From positions 62,001-126,000 of the forward strand of contig NZ_CP080382.1 of the NCBI RefSeq assembly GCF_019443425.1: 64,000 bases of DNA, in the 5' to 3' direction. The translations under genes and the position numbers were made by a program. The DNA is from Arthrobacter sp. PAMC25284 (GTDB lineage: Bacteria; Actinomycetota; Actinomycetes; Actinomycetales; Micrococcaceae). Positions 26,559 to 36,930 of this stretch are shown here, piece by piece. Position 1 is the stretch's first letter. The number at the start of each line of letters is the position of its first letter. The notes beneath the pieces are model-generated. The model was given only the letters and a program-made list of their open reading frames with translations, did not search any database and was not told the origin of the DNA.

Positions 26559-27609
26559 GTGCGTGAAACTCCAGTGCCCAACCTGACCAATCCGCCGCTG
26601 ACTGTCGCCGGCCTCTCCGAGGCTAAGTTGCTGGAACGCATCTTCCCGCGTCTCAACCGCGGCCCCGAGACCAACGGCTCCCTGCTCCTGGGGCCCGGCG
26701 ACGACGCCGCGATTGTGGCCGCGCCGGACGGACGCGTAGTCCTGAGCATCGACACCCAGGTGGCGGACCAGGACTTCCGGCTCGAATGGAACAACGGGTA
26801 CCGGAGCACCGGATACGACGTCGGCTGGAAGGCCGCCGCGCAGAATCTGAGCGACATCAACGCCATGGGGGGCCCGGGCCACCTCGCTCGTCGTCAGCCT
26901 CACGATGCCGCCGGAGACCCGCGTCGCCTGGGTGGAGGATTTCGCCGACGGGCTCACCGCCGGCATCCGGGAGCTCGGGGCCACGCAATGCTCCGTGGCC
27001 GGCGGCGACCTCGGGCGCGGCAGCGAACTGGCTGTCAGCGTCGCGATCCTGGGAAACCTGGACGGCCGGGCCGCCGTGCTCCGTTCCGGTGCCCGGCCGG
27101 GGGATACCGTGGCCCTGGCCGGCACAGTGGGCCGTGCCGCCGCGGGCCTTGCCCTGCTGGAGTCCGGCCCAAACGTCAGCACCCTGACCCGGGAGCAGCG
27201 CGGCCTGATGGACACCCAATGCCGGCCGCAGCCGCCGCTCGCCGCCGGACCGCTCGCCTGCGAGGCGGGCGCCACAGCCATGATGGATATTTCGGACGGC
27301 CTCGTCCGGGACGGGAACCGGCTCGCGGCAGCCAGCCACGCCGTGCTCAACCTGGACCCCGCAGCCCTGCGGCAACTTGCCGAACCCCTGAAACCGGCGT
27401 CGGTCCTGCTCGGGGCGGATGCGATGGCGTGGGTCCTCGGCGGCGGCGAAGACCATGGGCTGCTCGCCACCTTTGCGGCCGGCCGTCCGTTACCGGCCGG
27501 TTTCACTGCGATAGGCTCGGTGGAGGCTCCGGCGTCAACCGACGGCGCGGGCGTTACGATTGCGGGCAGGCGTGCCGAGTCCGGGGGATGGGATCACTTT
27601 GCAAACTAG
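26559..27609 (+). CDS. thiL: thiamine-monophosphate kinase (one apparent frameshift)
   Basis: Phosphorylates thiamine monophosphate to thiamine diphosphate with ATP. The N-terminal half shows LLLGPGDDAAIVAAPDGRVV, IDTQVADQDFRLEW and GWKAAAQNLSDINAMG. The frame then shifts at the G run 26867-26872, which has six Gs where five give NAMGARATSLVVSLTMP. The rest (VAGGDLGRGSELAVS, MMDISDGLVRDGNRLA, VLGGGEDHGLLATF) runs to a stop at 27609, about 350 residues. All ThiL motifs are intact, so I favour a consensus error. GTG 26559 starts the gene; the next gene overlaps its end, forming a thiL-DhaL-recG-rsmD operon. Confidence 0.87.
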
Positions 27610-28670
27610 GATTACCGCCAACGCGCAAGCGATGAAGCGGTGGCTGGGCAAGGCGGAAACAACGCTCGGTAACCACAGCGACCGTCTCAACGCCATCAAT
27701 ATTTTCCCCGTCGCCGACGGCGACACCGGCACCAACCTCTACCTTACGGTCCGTGCCGCGGCCCATGCCTTCGATCCTGCGGAGACTGCCCCCGCCGCCG
27801 TCGGGGACGGTGTCTTCGTGGCGGCGCCCGATCCGGTCCAGAACGACGTCGGGGCCATCCTGGCCTTGGCCGGCCAGGCCGCGATGGAGCAGGGCCCGCG
27901 GAAATTCCGGAACCCTGTTCGCCGTGTTCCTGGGCGCTGCGGCGGAACCGCTGGCCGGCCACACCCGGTTGAGCGCGCCATTGCTGGCAGCGGCATTTAA
28001 CCGTGCCCAGATCCGGGCGTGGTCCGCGCTGAGCGATCCCGTGCCCGGCACCATGCTCTCCGTCATGGAAGCGGCCGCACACGCAGTGGCGGCAGTTGAT
28101 CAGGCCCACAATGGCGATGACAGCAACCAAACCCTCGGCCTTGCCCTCGACGCCGCCGTCGAGGCAGCCCTGGAAGCGGTGGTGCGCACCGAAGACCAGC
28201 TCGCGGCCCTGCACGCTGCCCATGTCGTTGATGCCGGCGGAGTCGGGATGCTGCTGATCCTGGACTGCCTGCGGTCCGCCGTATTGGGTGAAGGACTCCA
28301 GGACGAACTGCTGGACGGACTGCATGGCTACGACGTGCAGGCTCCGCACATCCACACCGATATGCCCCGCGACGACGGCGTCGAGGTGATGTGCACCATC
28401 GCGCTCTCAGCGCTGGACGCGGCCATGATGCGCCAGCGGCTCGATGAAATGGGCGACTCCGTGATCATGAGCCAGGTCGGCGGCGCCGTGGACGTCGAAG
28501 GACACTACCGCTGGCGGATCCACGTCCACGTGACCGATCCTGAGCCCGCCGTTGCCTTCATCCGGTCCCTCGGTGACCCAACGGACATCACGGTCAGCGA
28601 ACTCGCCGTCCCGCGCGACCCCGATCTCCACGCGGCGGGCGTTTCGGCACGCGACGGACATGAACTCTGA
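27599..28670 (+). CDS. DhaL/DAK2-domain kinase (FakA/YloV-like), one frameshift
   Basis: About 356 residues. The DhaL domain opens with RLNAINIFPVADGDTGTNLY, the Mg-ATP site of dihydroxyacetone-kinase-like and fatty-acid-kinase (FakA) proteins. The motif ARGNSGTLFAVFLGAAAEPL is recovered only if one G is removed from GGG at 27892-27894; with it the protein continues through DAGGVGMLLILDC to 28670. The C-terminal part is shorter than in typical FakA. Position between thiL and recG is common in actinobacteria. TTG 27599 overlaps the thiL stop by 11 bases. The substrate is unproven; phosphorylation of fatty acid presented by a DegV-like partner is the family precedent. Confidence 0.75.
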
Positions 28671-30913
28671 ACTGGAGCTCGGCCTGGAACGCCGGATCGG
28701 CAAACGTTCCGCAGCTGTAATCGACAAACACCTCGGCATCACCACCGTCGGCGGGTTGCTGGACTACTTTCCGCGCCGCTACCTGAGCCGTGGCGAGCTG
28801 ACCCCCATCAGCGAAGTCCCGCTGGACGAGGACGTCACCCTGATCGCACGCGTCGTCTCCAACAGCACCCGCCCCATGCGGGCCCCGCCGGGGATCGCTC
28901 ACCGACGTGGTGATCTCCGACGACGCCGCCACCGCATCATCCCGGACCACCGGTGCCGGCCTGCCCGGCACCTTGAAAGTCAGCTTCTTCAACGGCTTCC
29001 GTGCCCGGGCCGAGCTGCAGCCGGGCCGGCGCGCCATGTTCTCCGGGAAGGTGACACGCTACGGCGGCTCGCTGGGCCTGACTAATCCCGATTTCCTGCT
29101 GCTCGACGAGGATCCGGACACCCCGGGCATGGACCCCGAGCAACTGGCGGCCATGCCTATCCCGGTCTACCCTGCCACCGCGAAACTCACCAGCTGGTCC
29201 ATCCAGAAAGTCATCGCCACGCTGCTGGACACCGTGGACCTGGCGACCCTGGGGGACCCGCTGCCGGCCGGGATCACGGCCCGGGAGCAGTTCCTGTCCG
29301 TCGCCGACGCCTACCGCCTCATCCACGTCCCGCAGGTTCCTGCGGACTGGCAGCGGGCACGGGACCGTTTCCGCTACCAGGAAGCCCTCGTCCTGCAGAC
29401 CGCCCTGGCCCGGCGCCGTGCCCAGCTCGCGGCCGAGGAAGCCACCGCCCGGCGACCGGCGGCGGACGGTTTACTCGCCGCCTTCGACCGCCAGCTGCCG
29501 TTCACCCTGACCGCCGGCCAATCCGCCGTCGGCAAGACGCTGTCCGAAGAACTGGCCCGTGACTCGCCGATGAACCGGCTCCTGCAGGGCGAAGTAGGGT
29601 CCGGCAAAACGATCGTGGCCCTGCGCGCGATGTTGCAGGTGGTCGACGCCGGGGGACAGGCAGCCCTGCTCGCGCCCACCGAGGTACTTGCCGCCCAGCA
29701 CTTCGATTCGATCCGCCGGACCCTGGGCCCGCTGTCCCGGGACGGGCTGCTTGGCGGCCTCGGCCCGGACAGTGTCCAGGTCACGCTCCTCACCGGCTCC
29801 ATGCCCACCGCGGCCCGGAAGCAGGCCATGCTGGACGCGGCCTCCGGAACGGCGGGGATTGTGATCGGCACCCACGCGCTGCTGAGTGAGAACGTCTCCT
29901 TCTACGACCTCGGGCTGATCGTGGTGGATGAACAGCACCGCTTCGGCGTCGAGCAGCGCGATGCGCTCCGGGCCAAGGCCAGCAAACCCCCGCACCTGCT
30001 CGTGATGACCGCCACCCCGATCCCCAGGACCGTCGCCATGACCGTATTCGGCGACCTCGAAACCTCCATCCTGGACGAGCTGCCGGCCGGCCGCGCCCCG
30101 ATTACCACGCATGTCGTCGGGCTCGCCGAGCACCCCGCCTGGGCCACCCGGATCTGGTCCCGGTCCCGGGAAGAAATCGACGCCGGCCACCAGGTCTACG
30201 TCGTCTGCCCCAAGATCGGCACGGACGACGACGGCGACTTTTCACCCGGCGAAGCCGAACCGTCCGCCGCGGACCTCGACGAGGGCAACGGCGCCCGCGA
30301 GCTGGCCTCGGTCACCGGGGTTCTCGAGCACCTGCGGGACGAACCCGCCCTGGCCGGCGTCCCGGTGGCCCCCCTGCACGGACGGCAGGACCCGGTCCTC
30401 AAGTCCGAGACCATGGCCTCCTTCACTGCCAACCAGACCAAAGTGCTGGTCTCCACCACCGTGATCGAAGTCGGCGTGGACGTGCACAACGCCACGCTGA
30501 TGGTAATCCTCGACGCCGACAGGTTCGGTATCTCCCAGCTCCACCAGCTCCGCGGCCGGGTGGGCCGCGGCGGGCTGCCCGGGACCTGTCTGCTCGTCAC
30601 CACGCTGGAGCCCGGCCACCCGAGCCGCCGCCGCCTCGATGCGGTGGCAGCCACCACGGACGGCTTCGAGCTGTCACAGGAAGACCTCAAGCTGCGCCGC
30701 GAGGGTGACATCCTGGGCGCGTCGCAGTCCGGCGGGCGTTCCACGCTCAAACTGCTGCGGGTCCTTGAACATGAGGACATCATTGCCCGGGCCCGGCAGG
30801 ACGCCCAGCGGATCGTGGCGGCGGACCCCGCACTGGCGGACCAGCCTGGCCTGGCCGCCGCCATCGACGAATACCTTAACCCAGAGAAGGAGGCGTTCCT
30901 TGAACGCGGCTAG
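28660..30913 (+). CDS. recG: ATP-dependent DNA helicase RecG (one apparent frameshift)
   Basis: Rescues stalled replication forks by branch migration. ATG 28660 overlaps the previous stop by 11 bases. The N-terminal wedge domain (GLLDYFPRRYLSRGELTPIS) is followed by a shift at the C run 28883-28886: three Cs instead of four restore RPMRARRGSLTDVVISDDA. Helicase motifs are complete: I GEVGSGKTIVALRAML, II VVDEQHRFGVEQRD, III LVMTATPIPRT, V and VI with LHQLRGRVGRGGLPGTCLL. The C-terminal RecG signature lies after the helicase core. Total about 750 residues, normal length. Most likely an intact gene with a sequence error. Confidence 0.9.
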
Positions 30914-30955
30914 GACCAACTGCCACAGGCGCCAAGAGCGCCAGGAGCTTCACCC

Positions 30956-31561
30956 ATGAGCCGGATCATCTCCGGCGCCGCCGGCGGAAGCCCGCTGGTC
31001 AGTGTCCCCGGGACCTTGACCCGGCCCACCACGGACCGGGTCAAGGAGGCGCTGTTCTCGCGGCTGGATGCCTTTGACGTGATCTCCGGTGCCCGGGTGC
31101 TGGATCTCTACGCGGGATCGGGCTCGCTGGGCGTCGAAAGCGCCAGCCGGGGCGCGGCCACTGTGGACCTCGTGGAATTCGATGCCAAGGCCAGCGCCGT
31201 CTGCCAGCGCAACGCCGACCTCGTCAACACGGTGGCCGGCCGCAAGGTCGTCTCCGTGCACCGGTCCAAGGTGGAGTCCTTCCTGGACCGGACGGCGGAC
31301 GCTGCACGGTGGGACCTGGTCTTCCTGGACCCGCCGTACCCGCTGGACGAGCCGGCCCTGGCCGCCGTGCTGGCCAAGCTCGCCCCGCACCTGGCGGCCG
31401 GCGGCGTCGTTGTTGTGGAACGTTCTTCCCGGACCCCCGAGCCGGACTGGCCCGCGGGGATGGAACGGTTCGCTGAGAAGAAATACGGCGAAACCCGGTT
31501 GTGGTATGCCGAACCCGGCATCGAGCCGGACACTGGGGCCGGCGCCGGGCCCGAGGCCTAA
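30956..31561 (+). CDS. rsmD: 16S rRNA m2G966 methyltransferase
   Basis: 201 residues. SAM-dependent class I methyltransferase: starts MSRIISGAAGG, contains RPTTDRVKEALFSRLD, VLDLYAGSGSLGVESASRGA (motif I) and the catalytic LVFLDPPYPLDEP (motif IV DPPY). It methylates G966 of 16S rRNA in 30S subunits. It is 42 bases after recG, completing that operon, and its stop overlaps the end of the convergent methyltransferase-like gene. Confidence 0.92.
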   Translation: MSRIISGAAGGSPLVSVPGTLTRPTTDRVKEALFSRLDAFDVISGARVLDLYAGSGSLGVESASRGAATVDLVEFDAKASAVCQRNADLVNTVAGRKVVSVHRSKVESFLDRTADAARWDLVFLDPPYPLDEPALAAVLAKLAPHLAAGGVVVVERSSRTPEPDWPAGMERFAEKKYGETRLWYAEPGIEPDTGAGAGPEA

Positions 31562-32343
31562 CCCGAGAGCGCGTCCAGTTCGACGCCGGCGAGGACCTTG
31601 GCCGGATGCGGGCCGCGGGCCGTCAACGCGGCGGTCCAGGGCGCGGGCCACGGCTCCTGCGTTCCGGTGAGGATGATGTTCCCCGGATAGCGCCCGGTGA
31701 ACATCCCCGCCTCGGCGAACGCCGCAACATCGGTCATGGCCCGGCGCAGGGCGGCGACCTGGCTCCGGACCAGGGTCAGCCCGGGCTCATCGCCCACATT
31801 TACCACCAGCACGCCCCGTGGGGTCAGCCGCGCCGCGGCCTCACGGTAGAAGTCGGTGCAGGCAATATGCTCCGGCGCCTCGGGTCCGGAGAAGATGTCG
31901 AGGATCACGACGTCGAAGCGCAGTTCCGCCGGCAGTACGGCCAGCGCCTCCCGGGCGTCTCCGATCAGCGGGTGCAGCACGGTCCCGTCGGGCAGCGGCA
32001 GTTCCTGCAGAACGAAATCCAGGAGCTCCCGCTCCAGCTCCACCGCATACTGCACCGAGCCGGGGCGGGTGGCCTGGATATAGCGGGCCAGAGTCAGGGC
32101 GCCGGCGCCGAGGTGCAAAGCACGGACCGGTTCACCCCACGGCGCCGCGAGATCGACCACATGGCCGATCCTGCGCAGATACTCGTAGAAGATGTCCTCC
32201 GGCTCTGCAAGGTTGACGTGGGACTGCTCAGCGCCGCCGATGCTCAGGACGAAGCCGCCGTCGGTGAAGGAATCGGACTCGATCGTGGCATGCTGTCCGG
32301 TGGTCCGCAGGAACCGTGCGGCGCCCTTATGCTGCCCGGTCAT
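31558..32343 (-). CDS. spermidine-synthase-like methyltransferase-fold protein
   Basis: 261 residues with the Rossmann core of spermidine synthases: ALHLGAGALTLARYIQATRP, then YAVELERELLDFV, IGDAREALAVLPAELRFDVV and ILDIFSGPEAP where true synthases have the DxxD-type active site. The N-terminal beta-domain is short. Members annotated 'fused/spermidine-synthase-like' have no proven polyamine activity, so I give a fold assignment only. It is co-directional with and almost touches the aminotransferase gene upstream (two-base gap). Confidence 0.75.
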   Translation of the reverse strand: MTGQHKGAARFLRTTGQHATIESDSFTDGGFVLSIGGAEQSHVNLAEPEDIFYEYLRRIGHVVDLAAPWGEPVRALHLGAGALTLARYIQATRPGSVQYAVELERELLDFVLQELPLPDGTVLHPLIGDAREALAVLPAELRFDVVILDIFSGPEAPEHIACTDFYREAAARLTPRGVLVVNVGDEPGLTLVRSQVAALRRAMTDVAAFAEAGMFTGRYPGNIILTGTQEPWPAPWTAALTARGPHPAKVLAGVELDALSG

Positions 32344-32345
32344 CC

Positions 32346-33581
32346 TCAGAGCCTCTCGCGCAGGGTCGCGAGCCGCTCGGCGGCTTCCTCCAGGACATGG
32401 ACCTTCTTGCAGAACGCGAAGCGCAACAGGCTGCGGGTGCGTTCGGCGCCCTCGGCATGACAGAAGACCGGCACCGGGATCGCCGCGACCCCCACCAGCG
32501 CCGGAAGTTTGCGGGCCAGGTGCACGGCATCGGTGATCCCCAGCGGGGAGGTATCCACGTTGACGAAGTAGGTCCCCTGCGGGGTCAGGACGTCCAGCCC
32601 GGCCGCTCGAAGTCCCGCGCTGAGGATGTCCCGCTTGTAACGCAGGGTGTCGGCGATGCCCGTGTAGAACTCGTCCGGCAGTTCCAGTCCCACCGCGATC
32701 GCGGACTGGAACGGCGTGCCGGAACTATAGCTCAGGAACTGTTTGACGGTCCGGGCAGCAGCCACGAGATGGGCCGGGCCGCTGAGCCAGCCGATCTTCC
32801 AGCCGGTGAATGAGAACGTTTTTCCGGCGGAGGAAATCGTCATGGTGCGCCCGGCCGCGCCCGGCAGGGTGGCCACAGGGACGTGCCGCACGCCGAAAGT
32901 GAGGTGTTCGTAGACCTCGTCGGTGATGATGATGGAACCGAAGCGTTCGGCCAGGTCCACGACGCGCTGCAGGACCTCCGACGGGAAGACCGCGCCCGTC
33001 GGGTTGTGCGGATTATTGACCAGCACTACCTTTGTGCGGTTACTGAACGCCGCCTCAAGGGCATCGAGGTCCGGCTGGAAATCCGGCGCCAGCAGCGGCG
33101 CTGTGACGTGTGTGGCTCCGGCGAGACCAATGATGGCGCCATAGGAGTCATAGAACGGCTCGAAGGTCAGGACCTCGTCGCCGGGGCCGACAAGCGCGAG
33201 CAACGCCGCGGCGATCGCCTCGGTGGCGCCGGTCGTGACGATAATCTCCGTGTCCGGATCCGGGGTCAGTCCGTAAAACCGGGACTGGTGCGCCGAAATG
33301 GCCTCCCGGAGAACAGGGATACCCTTGCCTGGCGCGTATTGGTTGGCGCCCGCGGCGATGGCGGCCTGGGCGGCCTCCCTGATCTCCACCGGGCCGTCCT
33401 CGTCCGGGAAGCCCTGGCCAAGGTTGATGGCACCCGCGGAAAGGGCAAGCGTGGTCATTTCCTCGAAGATGGTCACGCCCAGCGAGCCGTCGCCGGAGAG
33501 CAGGTTTGCTCCCGTCGCGGCGCGTTGCCAGGGGAGCGGGTGGGGGCCGGACACGCCGAAGTCACTCTTCGTTGCTGACAT
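32346..33581 (-). CDS. class I/II PLP aminotransferase (DapC/KAT-like)
   Basis: 411 residues. Fold-type I features in order: INLGQGFPDEDGP, substrate region ANQYAPGKGIPVLREAI, TTGATEAIAAALLALVGPGD, VLVNNPHNPTGAVFPSEVL, and the PLP lysine in SSAGKTFSFTGWKIGWLSGP, ending with RLRFAFCK-type residues (LLRFAFCKK). This subgroup includes N-succinyldiaminopimelate aminotransferase, methionine- and kynurenine-type enzymes; the sequence alone does not decide. Start ATG 33581; coaD begins 49 bases away on the other strand, so their promoters share 33582-33629. Confidence 0.85.
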   Translation of the reverse strand: MSATKSDFGVSGPHPLPWQRAATGANLLSGDGSLGVTIFEEMTTLALSAGAINLGQGFPDEDGPVEIREAAQAAIAAGANQYAPGKGIPVLREAISAHQSRFYGLTPDPDTEIIVTTGATEAIAAALLALVGPGDEVLTFEPFYDSYGAIIGLAGATHVTAPLLAPDFQPDLDALEAAFSNRTKVVLVNNPHNPTGAVFPSEVLQRVVDLAERFGSIIITDEVYEHLTFGVRHVPVATLPGAAGRTMTISSAGKTFSFTGWKIGWLSGPAHLVAAARTVKQFLSYSSGTPFQSAIAVGLELPDEFYTGIADTLRYKRDILSAGLRAAGLDVLTPQGTYFVNVDTSPLGITDAVHLARKLPALVGVAAIPVPVFCHAEGAERTRSLLRFAFCKKVHVLEEAAERLATLRERL

Positions 33582-33629
33582 GCTGTCATGCTATCCCGGT
33601 CCCCGTTCCCGATACGGTAGGTTCGGAGC

Positions 33630-34130
33630 ATGAGACGCGCTGTATGCCCTGGCTCCTTTGACCCGATCCACAACGGACATCTGGAAGTCATCGCCCGGGC
33701 CTCCGGGCTCTTCGATGAGGTCATCGTGGGGATATCGACCAACTACGCCAAGAAGTACCGCTTCAGCCTCGAGCAGCGGATCGACATGGCGACGGAAACG
33801 TTTTCTTCGCTGCGCGGGATCCTGGTGGAACCGGTGGGCGAGGGACTCCTCGTCGACTACTGCCGCCAGCGTGGGGTATCGGCGATCGTCAAGGGCCTGC
33901 GCTCGTCCTCGGATTTCGACTATGAGCTTCCGATGGCGACGATGAACCGCCAGCTCAGCGGCGTCGAAACGGTGTTCCTCCCGGCGGAAAGCCACTATCT
34001 GCATCTTTCCTCGACGCTGATCAAAGAAGTCTTCACGCTCGGCGGCGATGTCTCGGACTTCGTGCCCCGGTCGGTGCTTAAACGCCTGGTCTCGGGCGAG
34101 CCGGTCCGGGACCAGCCGCATAGAGGGTAA
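33630..34130 (+). CDS. coaD: pantetheine-phosphate adenylyltransferase
   Basis: 166 residues. Transfers AMP to 4'-phosphopantetheine in coenzyme A synthesis. The nucleotidyltransferase motif AVCPGSFDPIHNGHLEVIAR carries the T/HxGH signature, followed by VKGLRSSSDFDYELPMATMN and the ATP-binding serine motif YLHLSSTLIKEV (usually SSSLVKE). Length is normal. ATG 33630. Confidence 0.95.
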   Translation: MRRAVCPGSFDPIHNGHLEVIARASGLFDEVIVGISTNYAKKYRFSLEQRIDMATETFSSLRGILVEPVGEGLLVDYCRQRGVSAIVKGLRSSSDFDYELPMATMNRQLSGVETVFLPAESHYLHLSSTLIKEVFTLGGDVSDFVPRSVLKRLVSGEPVRDQPHRG

Positions 34131-34280
34131 GCTTGACCGGTACTCGGCGGCCTGCTGCCGGCTACGCGGCCGAATCGAGGCCTGGCACGGCGCCCTGGCG
34201 TTGTACCGGCACCCGGTTTGAGTCCGTCCGGAAGTTCAGGCTAGGATAGTACGTCGGTCATATGTTCAACAGGAGTTCTC
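34131..34280. other. promoter region of the yceD-rpmF unit
   Basis: 150 bases without a gene between coaD and yceD. Sequence near 34240-34262 (TAGGATAGTAC) offers a possible -10 element. The AGGAG ribosome site of yceD is at 34271-34275. Confidence 0.35.
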
Positions 34281-34802
34281 ATTAAACGAGATGCTAGTTC
34301 GCCCTTGGCGTTCGACGTCAAGGACCTCGGGCGCAGTCCCGGGAGCATGCGGACGCTGACGGAACATGTACCCGCACCAAGTGATCTTGGTGTGGCGCTC
34401 ATCGGCGTGCAGGAAGGCTCGGATGTTGAGCTTGACCTGCGGCTGGAGGCCGTACACGAAGGAATTCTGGTTTCAGGAATTGCGCACGTCCGGGTAACCG
34501 GCGAGTGTGGCCGATGCCTGGATCCCCTCGCGTATGACCAAGAGGTCGATGTGCAAGAACTTTTCTTCTACGAGGACGTCGAGTTCCCGGACGAAGAAGA
34601 CGAAGAAGAGCAACGTCGAGTCGAGCGCGATCTGATCGATCTTGAACCGGTGTTGCGGGACGCAGTTGTTACCATACTGCCGTTCCAGCCGGTGTGCCGG
34701 GAAGACTGCCAGGGCCTTTGCTCCGAATGCGGAGTTCGCCTGGAAGACGAGCCGGGGCATCACCACGAGGTCGTAGATCCTCGCTGGGGCCGCCCTAGCT
34801 GA
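34281..34802 (+). CDS. yceD: YceD/DUF177 protein, probable ATT start
   Basis: About 173 residues. DUF177 family, regularly encoded just before rpmF and linked in other bacteria to 23S rRNA/50S biogenesis. Conserved features are SPLAFDVKDLGRSPGSMRTL at the N-terminus, GECGRCLDPL, an acidic loop EDVEFPDEEDEEEQR and the cysteine pair CREDCQGLCSECG. Homologues start about eight residues before the first conventional codon (TTG 34305). The frame upstream has no ATG, GTG or TTG, but ATT 34281 sits five bases after AGGAG and gives the family-like IKRDASSPLAF, so I propose an ATT start. Otherwise TTG 34305 would give a truncated N-terminus. Confidence 0.85.
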   Translation: MKRDASSPLAFDVKDLGRSPGSMRTLTEHVPAPSDLGVALIGVQEGSDVELDLRLEAVHEGILVSGIAHVRVTGECGRCLDPLAYDQEVDVQELFFYEDVEFPDEEDEEEQRRVERDLIDLEPVLRDAVVTILPFQPVCREDCQGLCSECGVRLEDEPGHHHEVVDPRWGRPS

Positions 34803-34866
34803 CTTGGCTAAGCCTGACCGGCAAAACTGATCTGTAAGTGTTTTTCTAGAGAGAAATGAGTTAGCC

Positions 34867-35070
34867 GTGGCTGTTCCCAAGCGGAAAATGTCTCGCTCGA
34901 ATACCCGCGCCCGCCGCTCCCAGTGGAAGGCGACTGCCCCCCACCTGGTGAAGACCGTAGAGAACGGCCAGGTTGTATACAGCCTGCCGCACCAGGCAAA
35001 GGTCGTTACCGACTCGGCTGGCACTGCGCTGTTCCTTGAGTACAAGGGCCGCAAGGTCGCGGACGTCTAA
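34867..35070 (+). CDS. rpmF: 50S ribosomal protein L32
   Basis: 67 residues from GTG 34867: [19 protein letters not shown] is the L32 N-terminal signature. No CxxC zinc pair is present in the C-terminal half, so this is a zinc-independent form. It is 64 bases after yceD and 21 bases before rnc. Confidence 0.95.
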   Translation: MAVPKRKMSRSNTRARRSQWKATAPHLVKTVENGQVVYSLPHQAKVVTDSAGTALFLEYKGRKVADV

Positions 35071-35091
35071 ACTGCCTCAAGGCTGACTAAG

Positions 35092-35871
35092 ATGTCTTCA
35101 ACTGAAGAGCTTCTGAAGCGTCTCGGTGTCACTATTGACGCCGGGACGCTTCGTCTTGCGCTCACACACCGTTCCTACGCCTACGAAAACGGCGGCATCC
35201 CCACGAACGAACGGCTCGAATTCCTGGGCGACTCGATCCTGGGCTTCTCCGTCACCGACGCGCTGTACCGCGATAACCCGACGCTGCCCGAAGGGGACCT
35301 GGCCAAGCGCCGGTCCGCCGTCGTCAGCACCCGGGCATTGGCCGGAATCGGCCGCAGCATCGGGCTGGGCGACTACATCTACCTTGGGCAGGGCGAAAAG
35401 CTCACCGAGGGCAAGAACAAAGCCTCTATCCTGGCGGACACCATGGAAGCGCTGATCGGCGCCACCTACATCTCCAATGACATCGAGACGGCGCGCCAGC
35501 TTGTGATGCGGCTGATCGGGCCGCTCCTGAAGGACGCCGCCGCCCTCGGCGCCGGAACCGACTGGAAGACGAGCATCCAGGAACTTGCCGCCGCCCGGCA
35601 AATGGGAACCATCAACTATGCCGTAGACGGCTCAGGCCCGGACCACGCGCGGACTTTCGAGGCAGTGCTGCGGATCGGCGGAAACGACTACGGCACCGGC
35701 GCCGGCAACTCCAAGAAGGAAGCCGAGCAGGAAGCCGCCGCTGACGCCTGGCGCCGGCTCACCGCTACGGCCGAGCCCGCTGAGGAAGATGCTGCCGAAG
35801 CGGCCACCGGACCGACGGACCCGGCTGCTGCCGAGCTCCCCGCCCCGCCGGCCGCGGCGACCAGCAGCTAG
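35092..35871 (+). CDS. rnc: ribonuclease III
   Basis: 259 residues. Cleaves double-stranded RNA, including rRNA precursors. The catalytic domain has NERLEFLGDSILGFSVTDAL and LADTMEALIGATYI with the acidic metal ligands; the dsRNA-binding domain starts at DWKTSIQELAAARQ and ends with GAGNSKKEAEQEAA. A low-complexity Ala/Pro/Glu tail of about 35 residues follows. It is in line with yceD, rpmF and mutM, a usual actinobacterial order. Confidence 0.95.
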   Translation: MSSTEELLKRLGVTIDAGTLRLALTHRSYAYENGGIPTNERLEFLGDSILGFSVTDALYRDNPTLPEGDLAKRRSAVVSTRALAGIGRSIGLGDYIYLGQGEKLTEGKNKASILADTMEALIGATYISNDIETARQLVMRLIGPLLKDAAALGAGTDWKTSIQELAAARQMGTINYAVDGSGPDHARTFEAVLRIGGNDYGTGAGNSKKEAEQEAAADAWRRLTATAEPAEEDAAEAATGPTDPAAAELPAPPAAATSS

Positions 35872-35880
35872 GCCACGCCA

Positions 35881-36849
35881 TTGCCTGAACTCCCCGAGGT
35901 CGAGGTGGTCCGGCGCGGCCTGGTCAGCTGGGTGCGGGGCCGGACCATCACGCACGTCGAGGTGGTAGACCGGCGCTCGATCCGCCGGCATGTCCTGGGC
36001 CCCGAGGACTTCACCGGCAACCTCGAGGGAGCCAGGGTCCTTGACGTGGTCCGCCGCGGCAAATTCCTGTGGCTGCCGCTGGCGGACACCCCGGCCGGAG
36101 ACACCCCGGCAGCGGACCGCCCTCCCGTCCCCGCCGTGGCCCTGATGGCCCATTTGGGCATGTCCGGGCAGCTCCTGATGCAGGACACTGCGGTACCGGA
36201 TGAAAAACACCTCAAGGTCCGGCTGCGCCTGAGCCCTGCCGGCGGAATGCCTGACCAGCTCCGCTTCGTGGACCAGCGGATCTTCGGTGGCCTCTTCCTG
36301 ACGTCCCTGATCCCCACGGAAGACGGCGGCCCGGGCGGACTCGCCGAACTCCCGCTGCCCCTGATCGCCGAAGAAGCCTCCCACATTGCCCGCGACCCGC
36401 TCGATCCGGACTTTTCCTTTGACGCGTTCTACCGCCGGCTCCGGGCCAGGAAAACCGGCCTCAAGCGCGCGCTCCTGGACCAGGGCCTGGTCTCCGGGAT
36501 CGGGAACATCTACGCGGACGAGGCGCTTTGGAAGGCCAGGCTCCACTATGCCCGGCCCACAGACACGCTTCGGCGCGCCGAAGCCCTGCGGGTCCTCGAG
36601 GCCGCACGGGACGTCATGACCGATGCCCTCGCGGCAGGCGGGACCAGTTTCGATTCGTTGTACGTCAACGTCAACGGGGCGTCCGGATACTTCGACCGCT
36701 CCCTCAACGCCTACGGCCGCGAAGGACAGCACTGCAAGCGGTGCGCCGCCGCCGGTCTCGCCAGCACCATGCGGCGGGACCAGTTCATGAACCGGTCCTC
36801 GTACACGTGCCCGGTCTGTCAGCCCCGGCCCCGCAACGGACGCTGGTAG
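35881..36849 (+). CDS. mutM: formamidopyrimidine-DNA glycosylase
   Basis: 322 residues. Excises oxidised purines. After the initiator (TTG 35881), [13 protein letters not shown] supplies the catalytic Pro1/Glu2; further motifs are [20 protein letters not shown], the helix-two-turn-helix [20 protein letters not shown], and the C-terminal zinc finger CKRC...CPVC. Nine bases after rnc, likely co-transcribed. Confidence 0.95.
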   Translation: MPELPEVEVVRRGLVSWVRGRTITHVEVVDRRSIRRHVLGPEDFTGNLEGARVLDVVRRGKFLWLPLADTPAGDTPAADRPPVPAVALMAHLGMSGQLLMQDTAVPDEKHLKVRLRLSPAGGMPDQLRFVDQRIFGGLFLTSLIPTEDGGPGGLAELPLPLIAEEASHIARDPLDPDFSFDAFYRRLRARKTGLKRALLDQGLVSGIGNIYADEALWKARLHYARPTDTLRRAEALRVLEAARDVMTDALAAGGTSFDSLYVNVNGASGYFDRSLNAYGREGQHCKRCAAAGLASTMRRDQFMNRSSYTCPVCQPRPRNGRW

Positions 36850-36930
36850 CTCCGGCACACGCGCCAGGCCGGAAGGAAGTCCCTGCCGGGAGAATTCCCG
36901 GCCTTGTCATCGAAAGAGAGTCCCAGCACC

